Under the pieces are notes generated by a model that did not search any database, was not told the DNA's origin, and worked only from the letters and a program-made list of their open reading frames with translations. This document shows, piece after piece, positions 1 through 7,572 of a stretch of 64,000 nucleotides of DNA (position 1 is its first letter; each line of letters starts with the position of its first letter). Origin of the DNA: Gammaproteobacteria bacterium (lineage in GTDB: Bacteria > Pseudomonadota > Gammaproteobacteria > SZUA-140); assembly GCA_016712635.1 (NCBI GenBank), contig JADJQS010000010.1:1-64000 (forward strand), read 5' to 3'. Position numbers and translations under genes: made by a program.

Positions 1-155
1 TATGAAAGCGATCCCCAGCCGCCCCAATCGTCGAAACGACCACGGCCGAGCGCGCACATCAGGGCGGCGCCGAATACGCTGCCGTTCCCCATGCCCGTAA
101 GGACACCCGCGACCAGGCTGTTCCAAAAGGTTTTTCCGTAGGATAGCTTGTTCAT
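1..155 (-). CDS. Partial small hypothetical protein, C-terminus off the window
   Basis: An ATG at 153-155 is preceded on the minus strand by a good ribosome site (GGAGGG, about 5 nt away). The frame stays open for 51 codons to the window edge, beginning MNKLSYGKTFWNSLVAGVLT. The visible part is glycine- and alanine-rich with one hydrophobic stretch (about residues 12-35), so it could be a small membrane protein. I do not recognise the family. Only the N-terminal part is visible, so length and function are unknown. Confidence 0.5.
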   Translation of the reverse strand, partial: MNKLSYGKTFWNSLVAGVLTGMGNGSVFGAALMCALGRGRFDDWGGWGSLS

Positions 156-571
156 CACACCCTCCGCTTTGCACCCCCGGATCGCCGCCGAAGACGGCAA
201 GCCGCGGTATTGTTGAGATTATAGTTTTTGTAGAACTGCGCCCGCGCCGCTTATATGCCGGCGTCGTTTTGAAACCTGGTCGCGGTGGTGATTTTGAATT
301 GTTATATCCGCGACAACCTTACTTGAAATGTGGTTGCCATATTTGCATAGCGCCCATATCCCGTCAAGCTTTTCCTGCCCCGCCTGACGTATCACAAGCG
401 CCTGCGAATTACAGGGTTCGCCGCGCTAAAACAGGCATCAGCCCATGCTCAACCATCGCGAAGGATAGCAGTCTCTCCCGCCGCCCGCAAGCATCCTGGC
501 GGGCGGATAATCTGATAAGATTACGCGGGTTTTATGCGTCCAGCCGCATGCCTGTGACTCGGAGATATCGC
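156..571. other. Intergenic region with two adjacent hairpins
   Basis: There is no convincing gene between the partial minus-strand gene and the small plus-strand gene at 572. Near its right end lie a GC-rich hairpin (CCGCCCGC at 481-488 pairing with GCGGGCGG at 499-506) and a smaller AT-rich one (TAATCT at 508-513 pairing with AGATTA at 518-523). They sit just upstream of the 572 start and could be 5' leader structure or a weak terminator. I see no clear -35/-10 pair here. Confidence 0.35.
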
Positions 572-772
572 GTGAAGGAACTGATCCTGTATCTGATTGC
601 GGCGGTGTCCTCGCTGATCATCCTGGGTTATTCGATGCATATGTTCGTGACCGGCCTGGTCAGCGCGGAGACCGAGCGCTGGCTCATCATCGGCGCCTGT
701 ACCGTGGGCATCGTGGTCATCGCCTTCATGGCCTGGGACGTGCTCAGGCGGCGGCGCGGGTTCCGCGGCTGA
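572..772 (+). CDS. Small two-helix membrane protein, unknown function
   Basis: A 66-residue protein starting at GTG 572, chosen because GGAG lies at 561-564 with 7 nt spacing; a longer in-frame reading from 269 has no such support and an implausible N-terminus. Two hydrophobic segments (about residues 3-25 and 35-56) are followed by an Arg-rich cytoplasmic-looking tail, RRRRGFRG. It converges with the cytochrome-associated operon on the other strand. No family was recognised; it resembles the small unknown membrane proteins often found beside respiratory genes. Confidence 0.6.
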   Translation: MKELILYLIAAVSSLIILGYSMHMFVTGLVSAETERWLIIGACTVGIVVIAFMAWDVLRRRRGFRG

Positions 773-797
773 ACGCGCGGATCCGGGAGCGGCAGAG

Positions 798-1259
798 CTA
801 TTTGAAGACGCCCAGGGCGTCGCGCAGCCTCTGATAGTCCGCCGCATCGGCGAACTGTCCGCGGTGCATGACGAACTGGCGCTGCTTGCCCGCCAGGTCC
901 ATGCCGCTGAGACCGAAGGACTTGCCGGCATAGTCCGGGAAAAACCTCAGATTCTTTACCAGATCGACCCGCTCGCCGTTCTTCAGCTCCAGCGTCAGCT
1001 GGTCGCGGCTGAAATTCAGGGCGCAGGGGGAAGCGGGGAGCAGCATGAGCCTGCCGGACAGGATCCGGTTGGCGCCCGCAAACAGGAAAAAACACGCCAT
1101 GAAGAACAGCACGTATGCCCAGGACTGGCTGGGGCTGTACCACAGCTTGAGCCCGATCGCGAACAGGGCGAACACCGTGGGCACATAGAGCAGCAGGTCC
1201 CACAGCATGCCCCGGCGGTCCTGCACGAGGGTGAAGCGTTCGCCGTCCTTCATGCTCAA
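798..1259 (-). CDS. Two-helix membrane protein at the end of a cytochrome operon
   Basis: A 153-residue protein, last gene of a four-gene minus-strand operon; its start overlaps the stop of the upstream thioredoxin-like gene by 4 nt (ATGA), indicating translational coupling. Two transmembrane segments are visible at about residues 22-40 and 47-63, followed by a soluble domain of about 85 residues with a basic patch and no cysteine pairs or haem motif. This layout (two helices, then a PH-like soluble region) is seen in several unrelated families, so function stays open. The context suggests a part in assembly or stability of the operon's redox proteins. Confidence 0.7.
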   Translation of the reverse strand: MSMKDGERFTLVQDRRGMLWDLLLYVPTVFALFAIGLKLWYSPSQSWAYVLFFMACFFLFAGANRILSGRLMLLPASPCALNFSRDQLTLELKNGERVDLVKNLRFFPDYAGKSFGLSGMDLAGKQRQFVMHRGQFADAADYQRLRDALGVFK

Positions 1260-1765
1260 CCCGCGGGCTGCCTCAGCACCCGCGTGATCGCGGAGTCCAG
1301 CTCACCATAGAGCATGCGGCCGGCCTGCTTGAACTGGACGACGCGCTGCCGGTCGATGATGAACGTCCAGGGATCCCCGATGACCTGGAACGCCTTGAAG
1401 GCCTCGGGGTTCTTGTACTGATCCATATGCAGGAAGATGACGTCCGATTCGTACTTTGCGAGCAGCCCCTTGATCATTTGCAGCTGGTTGTCGCACACCG
1501 TGCAGTGCCCCGGGGTCGCAAACTCGAGCACGATCGGTTTGCCCTGGCGCAGGGCCTCATCCAGCGAGAGCTGATACATGCGCTCGTCGGGGTAGCGGTA
1601 AGTGGTAATCCGGCTGAGATCGTTGCCCACGTCGGCGAGGGTCTTGGTCTGCAGCGTAGGCGCGACCTGCCCCACCTTGACCGAGGGGGTGACGTCGCAG
1701 CCCGCGAGCAGCGCTCCCGACAGGGCCAATGTCATCAGCGGCCGCAGCCTCATCCCTTGCGCCAT
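1256..1765 (-). CDS. Thioredoxin-like lipoprotein with CxxC site
   Basis: A 169-residue protein with a lipoprotein signal (hydrophobic run ending in LLAGC, lipidated Cys about residue 23) and a thioredoxin-fold domain whose active site reads PGHCTVC (C88, C91). The later sequence GDPWTFIIDRQ fits the strand before the cis-Pro region of TlpA/thioredoxin proteins. It would act in the periplasm, anchored to a membrane, on haem-binding cysteines or copper sites of partners. The N-terminus overlaps the preceding oxidase-like gene by 16 nt. The CxxC rather than CxxxC argues against a classic Sco protein. The thioredoxin-like call is secure; the partner is inferred from the operon. Confidence 0.8.
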   Translation of the reverse strand: MAQGMRLRPLMTLALSGALLAGCDVTPSVKVGQVAPTLQTKTLADVGNDLSRITTYRYPDERMYQLSLDEALRQGKPIVLEFATPGHCTVCDNQLQMIKGLLAKYESDVIFLHMDQYKNPEAFKAFQVIGDPWTFIIDRQRVVQFKQAGRMLYGELDSAITRVLRQPAG

Positions 1766-2271
1766 CCCATGCAGGACCGGAAGATGTTGTAGCCCCAGAT
1801 CATGTTCGCCAGCAGCACCAGCGAGCCGAACAGACCCATGGTGCCCAGATACGGCCGTATCAGCAGTTCGACCTGATCCGGCGGCAGTTCCATGCTGGCG
1901 GTCCCTCCGACCACGCCTGCGAGCGTGAACAGGACCACCATGCCGATCAAACCCACGTTATGCATCCAGAAGTGCACCTTGACCAGCTTCAGGCTGTAGA
2001 TCGGGCGGCGCACCAGGCGCGGGATCAGATAATAGATGGCGCCGAATATCGCCATTTCAACCCATCCCAGCAGATTCACGTGGGTGTGGGCGCGAACGAT
2101 CAGGTCGCCGTGCAGGCGGTGGTCCACGAAATGACGGAATTCCGTGATCCCGCCCATCAGCGCGCCCCAGGAGAACCCGATGATGCTGTAGATGATGCAG
2201 GCGAAGATAAACAACAGGGTGTAATGCGTGTACTCGGTGTCGCTGGCCCAGGGCTCGGCGCTGCTGCTCAT
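1750..2271 (-). CDS. Short haem-copper-oxidase subunit I-like membrane protein
   Basis: A 173-residue protein with four hydrophobic helices. The motif RAHTHVNLLGWVEMAIFG (about residues 60-77) is the signature of short proteins resembling the first helices of haem-copper oxidase or NO reductase subunit I, with His62/His64 as possible haem ligands and further histidines at 100 and 104 (HFWMH). A full subunit I has about 12 helices, so this cannot be a complete oxidase. It overlaps both neighbours (4 nt with the cytochrome, 16 nt with the thioredoxin-like gene). A haem b-binding quinol or electron-relay protein paired with the adjacent cytochrome c is a reasonable inference; enzymatic activity is not shown. 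Confidence 0.7.
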   Translation of the reverse strand: MSSSAEPWASDTEYTHYTLLFIFACIIYSIIGFSWGALMGGITEFRHFVDHRLHGDLIVRAHTHVNLLGWVEMAIFGAIYYLIPRLVRRPIYSLKLVKVHFWMHNVGLIGMVVLFTLAGVVGGTASMELPPDQVELLIRPYLGTMGLFGSLVLLANMIWGYNIFRSCMGWRKG

Positions 2272-2855
2272 GGTGCGGGCTCCTCTTGTCCGGGCGCGGG
2301 TCGCTCGCGGACGTCCTGATATTTATGCTTCCATTCCTCGGGCGCGAAAACGCCCACCATATTGTCGATGAAATCGGAGCGTCCTTCGGGCGGCATCGGC
2401 GCGGAAGGGGAGCCCTGGTCGGACTTGAGCTCGGACAGAAAGGTCGCGATCGCCAGCAGCGTGTCCTGATCCAGCGATGAGACGTAGGCCGCCTCCTTGG
2501 GCGGGTAGCCGTGATCCAGGGTCGGGGAACCGTAGACCGCCTCCGGATCGCGCATGAACTCGCGGATCCACTCCTTGCTGCGCTTCGATCCCAGCCCGTC
2601 CAGCGAGAGCCCCATGTTGGTGCCGTTGCGCATGGCGCGGTGGCAGGCGGTGCAGCGCGATACGCGGAACAGCTCCGACCCCTTGTGGCCGAGTTCGGAC
2701 AGGTTGAAGTGGGTGCGAGTCTCGAAGATCGGTTTCTGCGCCCGCATGCGGTAGGACTCGAGCAGGATGTAGCCGATCACCGCGAATACGATGAATACAA
2801 TTGCGATCCCGAAGAGGATCTTTTCACCTTGCTTGAGTGTCTGTCCGGCCGCCAT
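2268..2855 (-). CDS. Membrane-anchored monohaem cytochrome c
   Basis: A 195-residue protein with an N-terminal transmembrane anchor (about residues 12-34) and one haem-attachment motif, CTACH (residues 68-72), followed by a typical class I cytochrome body and a Pro/Glu-rich tail. The ATG at 2853-2855 was chosen because AGACAGG lies directly upstream and a promoter-like element lies within the alternative extension from TTG 2894. It is the first gene of a four-gene overlapping operon and presumably passes electrons to or from the oxidase-like subunit. The arrangement recalls NorC or CcoO beside a catalytic subunit, but the partner here is a short protein. Confidence 0.8.
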   Translation of the reverse strand: MAAGQTLKQGEKILFGIAIVFIVFAVIGYILLESYRMRAQKPIFETRTHFNLSELGHKGSELFRVSRCTACHRAMRNGTNMGLSLDGLGSKRSKEWIREFMRDPEAVYGSPTLDHGYPPKEAAYVSSLDQDTLLAIATFLSELKSDQGSPSAPMPPEGRSDFIDNMVGVFAPEEWKHKYQDVRERPAPGQEEPAP

Positions 2856-2864
2856 AACCTGTCT

Positions 2865-2894
2865 ATTATCAAATATTCCCTGATTCGATTGCAA
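2865..2894 (-). promoter_or_regulatory. Candidate sigma-70 promoter of the cytochrome operon
   Basis: On the minus strand TTGCAA (2889-2894) and GATAAT (2865-2870) are separated by 18 nt. The -10 element lies only about 9 nt before the ATG at 2855, so the transcript would have almost no leader. This is prediction from consensus similarity only. Confidence 0.4.
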
Positions 2895-2942
2895 TGAACC
2901 GCCGCGCGGGCCGCGCGAGGCTGACTGCCGGAGCCCGGAACC

Positions 2943-2972
2943 AAAAAGAAAGGGCGGGTGTAACCCGCCCTC
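2943..2972 (-). terminator. Rho-independent terminator after the dihaem cytochrome gene
   Basis: AGGGCGGGT (2951-2959) pairs with ACCCGCCCT (2963-2971). Read on the minus strand, the stem is followed by a T-rich run (TTTCTTTTT). It lies about 50 nt past the stop of the gene at 3023 and separates it from the downstream cytochrome operon. Confidence 0.85.
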
Positions 2973-3022
2973 GCTCGTTTGTGTGTCGCCGGCGGCGATA
3001 CCGCCGCGGGGATATGGCCAGG

Positions 3023-3781
3023 TTACTTGGTATCGAAGGTCATGAAGTGATGCTGCTCCGGCACGCGGCTGTTGCCGATGGACAGCGGCGAGGCGTTGGT
3101 CAGATAGGTCGCCACATTCAGGATGTCCTCGTCAGTCAGATGGGATGCGACCTTGCGCATCTGGCCCATCGGGTCGTTGGCACGGCTGCCGTCACGCCAC
3201 TTCTTGAGCTGATTGACGAGATAGACGAACTTCTGCTGGCCGATCATCGGGTAGATCGGATCCACGCCGCGGCCGTTGTAGTCGTGGCACGAACGGCATC
3301 CGGAAATGCCCCGGTCGATGTCGCCATAGCTGACGAGCGCCAGACCCAGATGCGTCTGCCCCGTTTGTATGCCGCTGGCCGCCAGTTCCTTGATGTTGGA
3401 ACCGCCGCCCACTGTACCCGGCTCGCTCAGGAGATGCGCGTACGCCGCGACATCGCGCCGATCCTCCGGGCTCAGGCCCTTGGCATTGGCGTTCGCGATG
3501 AACATGGTGGTGTCCATGCGCTTGTCGGTCGCGAAATCCTCCAGCTGCTTGACCAGGAACTGGGTGATCTGGCCCGCCAGGCGCGGCGTCCCCATCATGT
3601 CGTTGCCCATGCCGTCTTCGCCATGACAGCTGGTGCAGGCCGGCACGGAGCCTTTGCCTTCCTTGAAGATCTTTTCACCGTTACTCAGATCCGCCGCAAC
3701 CTCCGCGGCAAAGACTTGGGGTATCGCCAAGACCAGAGCAACACCGCTGATTACCGCAGCCAGGACCGTTACGCGTCGCAT
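3023..3781 (-). CDS. Periplasmic dihaem cytochrome c (c4-like)
   Basis: A 252-residue protein with a Sec signal peptide (cleavage near residue 25, VFA-AE) and two haem motifs, CTSCH (49-53) and CRSCH (162-166), each opening one half of a duplicated cytochrome fold; the spacing and size match c4-type cytochromes that carry electrons to terminal oxidases. The start at 3781 was chosen for its perfect ribosome site (GGAGGGGG, 6 nt away); a longer in-frame reading to 3901 lacks one and has no plausible leader. A promoter lies at 3837-3865 and a strong terminator follows, so it can be expressed alone. Later Met residues could be distal ligands but cannot be assigned by eye. Confidence 0.9.
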   Translation of the reverse strand: MRRVTVLAAVISGVALVLAIPQVFAAEVAADLSNGEKIFKEGKGSVPACTSCHGEDGMGNDMMGTPRLAGQITQFLVKQLEDFATDKRMDTTMFIANANAKGLSPEDRRDVAAYAHLLSEPGTVGGGSNIKELAASGIQTGQTHLGLALVSYGDIDRGISGCRSCHDYNGRGVDPIYPMIGQQKFVYLVNQLKKWRDGSRANDPMGQMRKVASHLTDEDILNVATYLTNASPLSIGNSRVPEQHHFMTFDTK

Positions 3782-3836
3782 TTGATGCCCCCTCCGAATC
3801 ATTTTATTTTCTTGTTGCCAACACGCCGAATGGCAC

Positions 3837-3865
3837 ATGTTACGTACGTGATTCACCGCAGTCAA
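3837..3865 (-). promoter_or_regulatory. Candidate promoter of the dihaem cytochrome gene
   Basis: Minus-strand TTGACT (3860-3865) and TAACAT (3837-3842) are separated by exactly 17 nt, leaving a leader of about 48 nt to the ATG at 3781. The spacer contains the palindrome ACGTACGT, a possible operator. Consensus match only. Confidence 0.6.
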
Positions 3866-3987
3866 CCGTTTCTCCGCCCTCTCCGCGCCGTGGCCATTCA
3901 CGCCATGAAGCTCACCACAAGGATCACGGCGAACCCATCGCCGCTCTCGTGATTCAGGAAACGGTTGTCGTCGAAGCTACGGGGCTG

Positions 3988-4077
3988 TCAGGTGCTCTTC
4001 TTGAACAGAAAAATGGCCAGACCAAAGGCCAGCACGAACCAAATGGCATACAGGATCAGAATGTCCCCGTTCGTCAT
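3988..4077 (-). CDS. 29-residue single-helix membrane microprotein
   Basis: The ATG at 4075-4077 is preceded by GGAGGGGGG at an ideal distance (TAAG spacer), and a consensus promoter lies about 75 nt upstream (4151-4179). The product begins MTNGDILILYAIWFVLAFGL and ends in FLFKKST: one uninterrupted transmembrane helix with a Lys-Lys cap, so Nout-Cin is likely. It lies upstream of the dihaem cytochrome on the same strand. Size and form recall CcoQ, CydX or similar accessory peptides of respiratory oxidases, but no family can be assigned. The translation signals are far better than chance for such a short frame. Confidence 0.6.
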   Translation of the reverse strand: MTNGDILILYAIWFVLAFGLAIFLFKKST

Positions 4078-4150
4078 CTTACCCCCCTCCAGATAATGAT
4101 TTTTTGGCGCAGCCTTTGGACGGCCGCTGTCGGATTTTTGTAATGGCAGT

Positions 4151-4179
4151 TGTATAGCATGCGGGATTTTTCATTGCAA
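4151..4179 (-). promoter_or_regulatory. Candidate sigma-70 promoter of the microprotein gene
   Basis: Minus-strand TTGCAA (4174-4179), a 17-nt spacer and TATACA (4151-4156) with an extended -10 TGC just before it. The likely start of transcription is near 4144, giving a leader of about 65 nt before the ATG at 4077. This is one of the best promoter matches in the window. Confidence 0.6.
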
Positions 4180-4280
4180 GTCCCGCGCCCCGAGCCGGGG
4201 CCTGGCGAAACCCGACCGCACTGTTCGAAATTGATCGGGAAATCCCGGGCTTGACCCGCAACGGACGATTGCCCGCGGGA

Positions 4281-4309
4281 TGACCTCCGCGCCGTTACTG
4301 GGGTAGAAT
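4281..4309 (+). promoter_or_regulatory. Candidate promoter of the polytopic membrane protein gene
   Basis: TGACCT (4281-4286), a 17-nt spacer and TAGAAT (4304-4309). The -10 is good and the -35 is weak. It is the only promoter-like pair between the two divergent genes on this strand. Confidence 0.4.
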
Positions 4310-4342
4310 CTTGCTCCTTTTCAGAGAGCCGCTCATAACCCC

Positions 4343-5788
4343 GTGAACAACGTACCGCAGATGCATGCCTGGCTGAAAAAACTCTACGCCTACTGGGGAA
4401 TCCCGGCACTCGCACTGTGGCTGGGAATCGTGCTCACCGCCGGACTGCTCCGCTTCGACCCCTACGGCATCGGTGAACCGGCCGCGCACGCCCTCCTCCT
4501 CGCGTGGTCGGTCAGCGAGCGCGTCATCAGCACCGCGCTCGTCATGGGCATGCCGGATCTGCGCGCCCTGTTCTTCACCGCCGTCGGCCTGTACTGGCCG
4601 GGCAGCCTGATCGCCGCCAAGGTCTTCACGCTGCTCGTGATAGCGGCGGTGGCGGCGCTGTTCTACCGCTGGAGCGTGCTTCATGCCGGGCGTGAGAGCG
4701 CGCTCATCGCCACCGGCCTGCTGCTCATCGCTCCCGCGACCATCAGCCAGGCGGACAGCCTCGGCACCGGACCGTTTCTGCTGCTCGCCTTCGCCCTCGG
4801 ACGCTGGCTGGACGTGGCCTACCGCCGCTCCCAGCGCGCGCTCGGGGGCTGGTATTTCCTGCAACTCCTGCTGATCCTGGTGGTCGTAAGCCTGCACCCC
4901 GCCGGGCTCGCCTATCCGCTGGCGCTGATCTGGGAATGGCGGAAAAACCCGCTCGACGCGCGCCAGCAGCGCCATGTCTATATCGGCGTCGGCATCAGCG
5001 TGACCTTCATCCTGCTGCTGCGCATGGGCTGGCGCGCGCTGGACTGGATGCACAACCCGGTCTACGCGCTGGCGCAGGCCGTACTCGGCCCGGAAGCGGG
5101 CGGGGAGACCCTGCCCTGGATCGCCGGCCTGGCATGCGCCGGCATCCTGCTATACCTGCTGTGGACGGAACGGCGCGCCCTGTCCGCGGACTTCATGCCG
5201 CGCATACTGCTGGGCGGCGCCGTGCTCGGCCTGCCCGCCGCGGACGGCGGCTGGGCCATGGTCGCGCTCGCCGGGCTGCTCTACCTCGGCGTGCCGCGCG
5301 TGATCGCCTTCAATCAGTCCTTCGGCGGCCGGAGCTTCGCGCGCCAGCGCGGCCTGGCGACGGCGGCGCTGTTCCTGACCGCAATCCTCTTCATGCAGGC
5401 GAACAAGGCGCATCAGTATGCCGCGGCACAGAACCTGCTGTCCCCGACCGACCAGTTGATCCTGACGCTGGCGCTCGCGCTCGAGGACGTCCCCGCGGAG
5501 CAGGAGGTCGTCGCCATGAGCCAGTGGCCCGGCAAGACCACGCTGGCGATCAGGCGCCCCGCGCTGCCCTTGCCGCCGCCGTTTCCGGACGGCGCCACGC
5601 TGATGAAGAACATCCGGGGCGTGACGCACCTGATCTTCGATCCCTATGATCCCGCCAACAAATCACTGGCCGACAATCTTGCTGCCGTCAGCGGCTCGAC
5701 GGAGACCGTCGCCCTGCAGGATGGCGGCGCCATCCTGCGCATCAGGGATTCCGCCGCTGCGGCAGCGCCCGCGGTGCCGGGACACTGA
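4343..5788 (+). CDS. Polytopic membrane protein of unknown function (GT-C-like layout)
   Basis: A 481-residue protein with roughly ten hydrophobic helices through residue 365, followed by a soluble C-terminal domain of about 110 residues. The helix pattern with long loops, ending in a periplasmic-looking domain, recalls PMT/ArnT-type glycosyltransferases (GT-C fold), but the usual acidic motif in the first loop is not evident; the nearest candidate is RFDPYGIGEP at about residues 32-41. The GTG start at 4343 has no clear ribosome site; ATG 4361 is an alternative. It stands alone between divergent and convergent neighbours. Function is not assigned. Confidence 0.65.
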   Translation: MNNVPQMHAWLKKLYAYWGIPALALWLGIVLTAGLLRFDPYGIGEPAAHALLLAWSVSERVISTALVMGMPDLRALFFTAVGLYWPGSLIAAKVFTLLVIAAVAALFYRWSVLHAGRESALIATGLLLIAPATISQADSLGTGPFLLLAFALGRWLDVAYRRSQRALGGWYFLQLLLILVVVSLHPAGLAYPLALIWEWRKNPLDARQQRHVYIGVGISVTFILLLRMGWRALDWMHNPVYALAQAVLGPEAGGETLPWIAGLACAGILLYLLWTERRALSADFMPRILLGGAVLGLPAADGGWAMVALAGLLYLGVPRVIAFNQSFGGRSFARQRGLATAALFLTAILFMQANKAHQYAAAQNLLSPTDQLILTLALALEDVPAEQEVVAMSQWPGKTTLAIRRPALPLPPPFPDGATLMKNIRGVTHLIFDPYDPANKSLADNLAAVSGSTETVALQDGGAILRIRDSAAAAAPAVPGH

Positions 5789-5836
5789 TCGGAACCCCGC
5801 TGCGTCGCGCCCCAGGATGGACAGGGCGCCGCCGCG

Positions 5837-6652
5837 TCAATGCTGGCAGCGCGCGCAGTAATAACTCGCGCGCTGCCCCTGCCGGATGCAGCGGACAGGT
5901 TGCCCGCAGTGAACGCAGGGCTCGGCCGCGCGCCCGTACACGGCGAGCCGGATCCGGAAATAACCCGGCTCCCCGGTCCCGTGATAGTAGTCGCGCAGCG
6001 TGGTCCCTCCCTGCGCGATCGCCTCTTCCAGCACCGCGCGGATGGCGGCGGCGAGGGCGTGATAGCGCGGCGCGGAAATGCGCCCGGCCGCGCGCAGCGG
6101 ATGGATACCGGCGCGGAAAAGGGCCTCGTTCGCATAGATGTTGCCGACACCGGCGACAATGCCGGCATCCATGATGAAGAGTTTCACGGCGGTGCGGCGC
6201 CCGCGCGCCGCGGCGTGGAGATAGGCGCCGCCGAATTCTCCGCCGAGCGGCTCCGGGCCGATGCCCCGCAGCAGCTCATGCGTTCCAGGGTCGCCCTCGA
6301 CCCACAGCATCAGGCCGAACCGGCGCGGGTCGCGAAAACGCAGACACACGCCGCCCGAGCACAGTATGTCGACATGATCGTGTTTCTGCGCGGGCAGTTC
6401 CGGCGCGACGATGCGCAGGCTGCCGGACATGCCGAGGTGGATCAGTACGCTGCCGGCGTCGGTGCGCAGCAGCAGGTACTTGCCGCGCCGCGCCACCTCC
6501 CGGATGACCTGTCCGGGCAATGCCCGCTCCAGCCGGCGCGGCAGCGGCCGGCGCAGGCGGCGGTTGCGCACGCGCAGCTCCAGCACGCGCCGGCCGCGCA
6601 GGTGGTGCTCAATGCCGCGCCGGGTGGTTTCGACTTCCGGGAGTTCTGGCAT
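5837..6652 (-). CDS. mutM: Formamidopyrimidine-DNA glycosylase
   Basis: A 271-residue protein that excises 8-oxoguanine and formamidopyrimidines from DNA and cuts the strand by beta/delta elimination. The N-terminus MPELPEVETTRRG carries the catalytic Pro after Met removal and the essential Glu of the Fpg family. RGKYLLL holds the conserved Lys, and the C-terminal zinc finger has CxxC pairs in CVHCG and CARCQH. Length equals the E. coli enzyme (269). It follows the DUF4340 gene by 46 nt on the same strand and may be co-transcribed with the ABC cluster; no functional link is implied. MutY, its partner in oxidative repair, is encoded at 40853. Confidence 0.97.
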   Translation of the reverse strand: MPELPEVETTRRGIEHHLRGRRVLELRVRNRRLRRPLPRRLERALPGQVIREVARRGKYLLLRTDAGSVLIHLGMSGSLRIVAPELPAQKHDHVDILCSGGVCLRFRDPRRFGLMLWVEGDPGTHELLRGIGPEPLGGEFGGAYLHAAARGRRTAVKLFIMDAGIVAGVGNIYANEALFRAGIHPLRAAGRISAPRYHALAAAIRAVLEEAIAQGGTTLRDYYHGTGEPGYFRIRLAVYGRAAEPCVHCGQPVRCIRQGQRASYYCARCQH

Positions 6653-6698
6653 GGGAAACCGGTGCGATCTATACGCAGTTGCGCGCTGCGCGTGGCCG

Positions 6699-7568
6699 TC
6701 ACTCGGCGGTCGCGGCGGCGGCCGGCACCGGCGCGGACAGCAAACGCCGCGCCTGCTCCGGGGTCAGGTGATAGCGCAGTCCGAGATCCGCGCGCGCCAG
6801 CACCAGCTCCGGCTCGGCCTCCAGCAGGAGGAACTCGAGCGGCGCGGCGCCGGAGTCAAAGGATACCTTGATCAGGCCCCGGGACGGCTCTCCCGCATAG
6901 CGGTCCACCTCCACGGCCTGCGCCTGGCGCCACGCATCGACGAATTCGTTGAGCGCGTCCATCGACGGCTGCCGTACCGCCGGCGCGAGCGTCCAGACTC
7001 CCTCCGCGCGGGTGACACTGAACTCCGGCAGACTGATCCGCCCGGGAACATCGGGCAACGGCAACAGCCGGTTGGAGACGAACGCCGTGAAATCCGACTG
7101 CAGGCGATAGAAATAGTCGCCGTCGACCAGATGCACGGTGGCGCCGTTGCGCACGTAGCGGCGATTGTCGATCGGTTCGCTGTCGCCGAAGGCGAGTTCG
7201 ACGTCGTTGAGGCGCAACAGGGAGGCGGGAGAATCGAGATGGAACTTGGCCAGGTCGAGGGCGCCGGCGGCGAACTGCGCGCGGCTGTCGGCCCGGACGA
7301 TCCCGAGCAGGGCTTCGATCCGGAATTCGTTGGCGTGGGCGGCGACCGGCGCGCGCATCATCCAGACGCCCTGGTCCTTGTCCAGGCGGATCTCGTCGCC
7401 GCGCTGCGTGCGGATCACCACATGTTCGACGTCGGCCGGAGACAGCGCGGTCAGCCTGGGCTGCTCTGCCGGTGCTTCGATTCCGGGCTCCCAGAAGACC
7501 AGCGCCGCGAGAGCCGCCGCCAGCCCCAGCAAACCCAGATTCAGCACATTGCGCGCATTCATGCGCAT
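6699..7568 (-). CDS. DUF4340 domain protein
   Basis: A 289-residue protein with an N-terminal membrane helix (about 8-26) and a large soluble region of repeated beta-rich segments typical of DUF4340, a family regularly found next to GldG-like ABC transporter proteins. It sits 4 nt downstream of the GldG-like gene and is the last member of the four-gene cluster 6699-10713. ATG at 7568 or 7562 are equivalent starts. It is probably anchored in the inner membrane facing the periplasm. Role unknown; the conserved linkage suggests it works with the transporter. Confidence 0.85.
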   Translation of the reverse strand: MRMNARNVLNLGLLGLAAALAALVFWEPGIEAPAEQPRLTALSPADVEHVVIRTQRGDEIRLDKDQGVWMMRAPVAAHANEFRIEALLGIVRADSRAQFAAGALDLAKFHLDSPASLLRLNDVELAFGDSEPIDNRRYVRNGATVHLVDGDYFYRLQSDFTAFVSNRLLPLPDVPGRISLPEFSVTRAEGVWTLAPAVRQPSMDALNEFVDAWRQAQAVEVDRYAGEPSRGLIKVSFDSGAAPLEFLLLEAEPELVLARADLGLRYHLTPEQARRLLSAPVPAAAATAE

Positions 7569-7572
7569 GGCG

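Noticed and set aside
1750..2271. Complete terminal oxidase subunit I
   Set aside because: 173 residues and about four helices are far short of the 12-helix catalytic subunit, and no downstream frame continues the homology.
4074..4415. Minus-strand open frame of 113 codons overlapping the start of the polytopic membrane protein
   Set aside because: It has no ribosome site, an Arg/Ser-rich composition typical of antisense frames, and runs through the microprotein promoter and leader in another frame.
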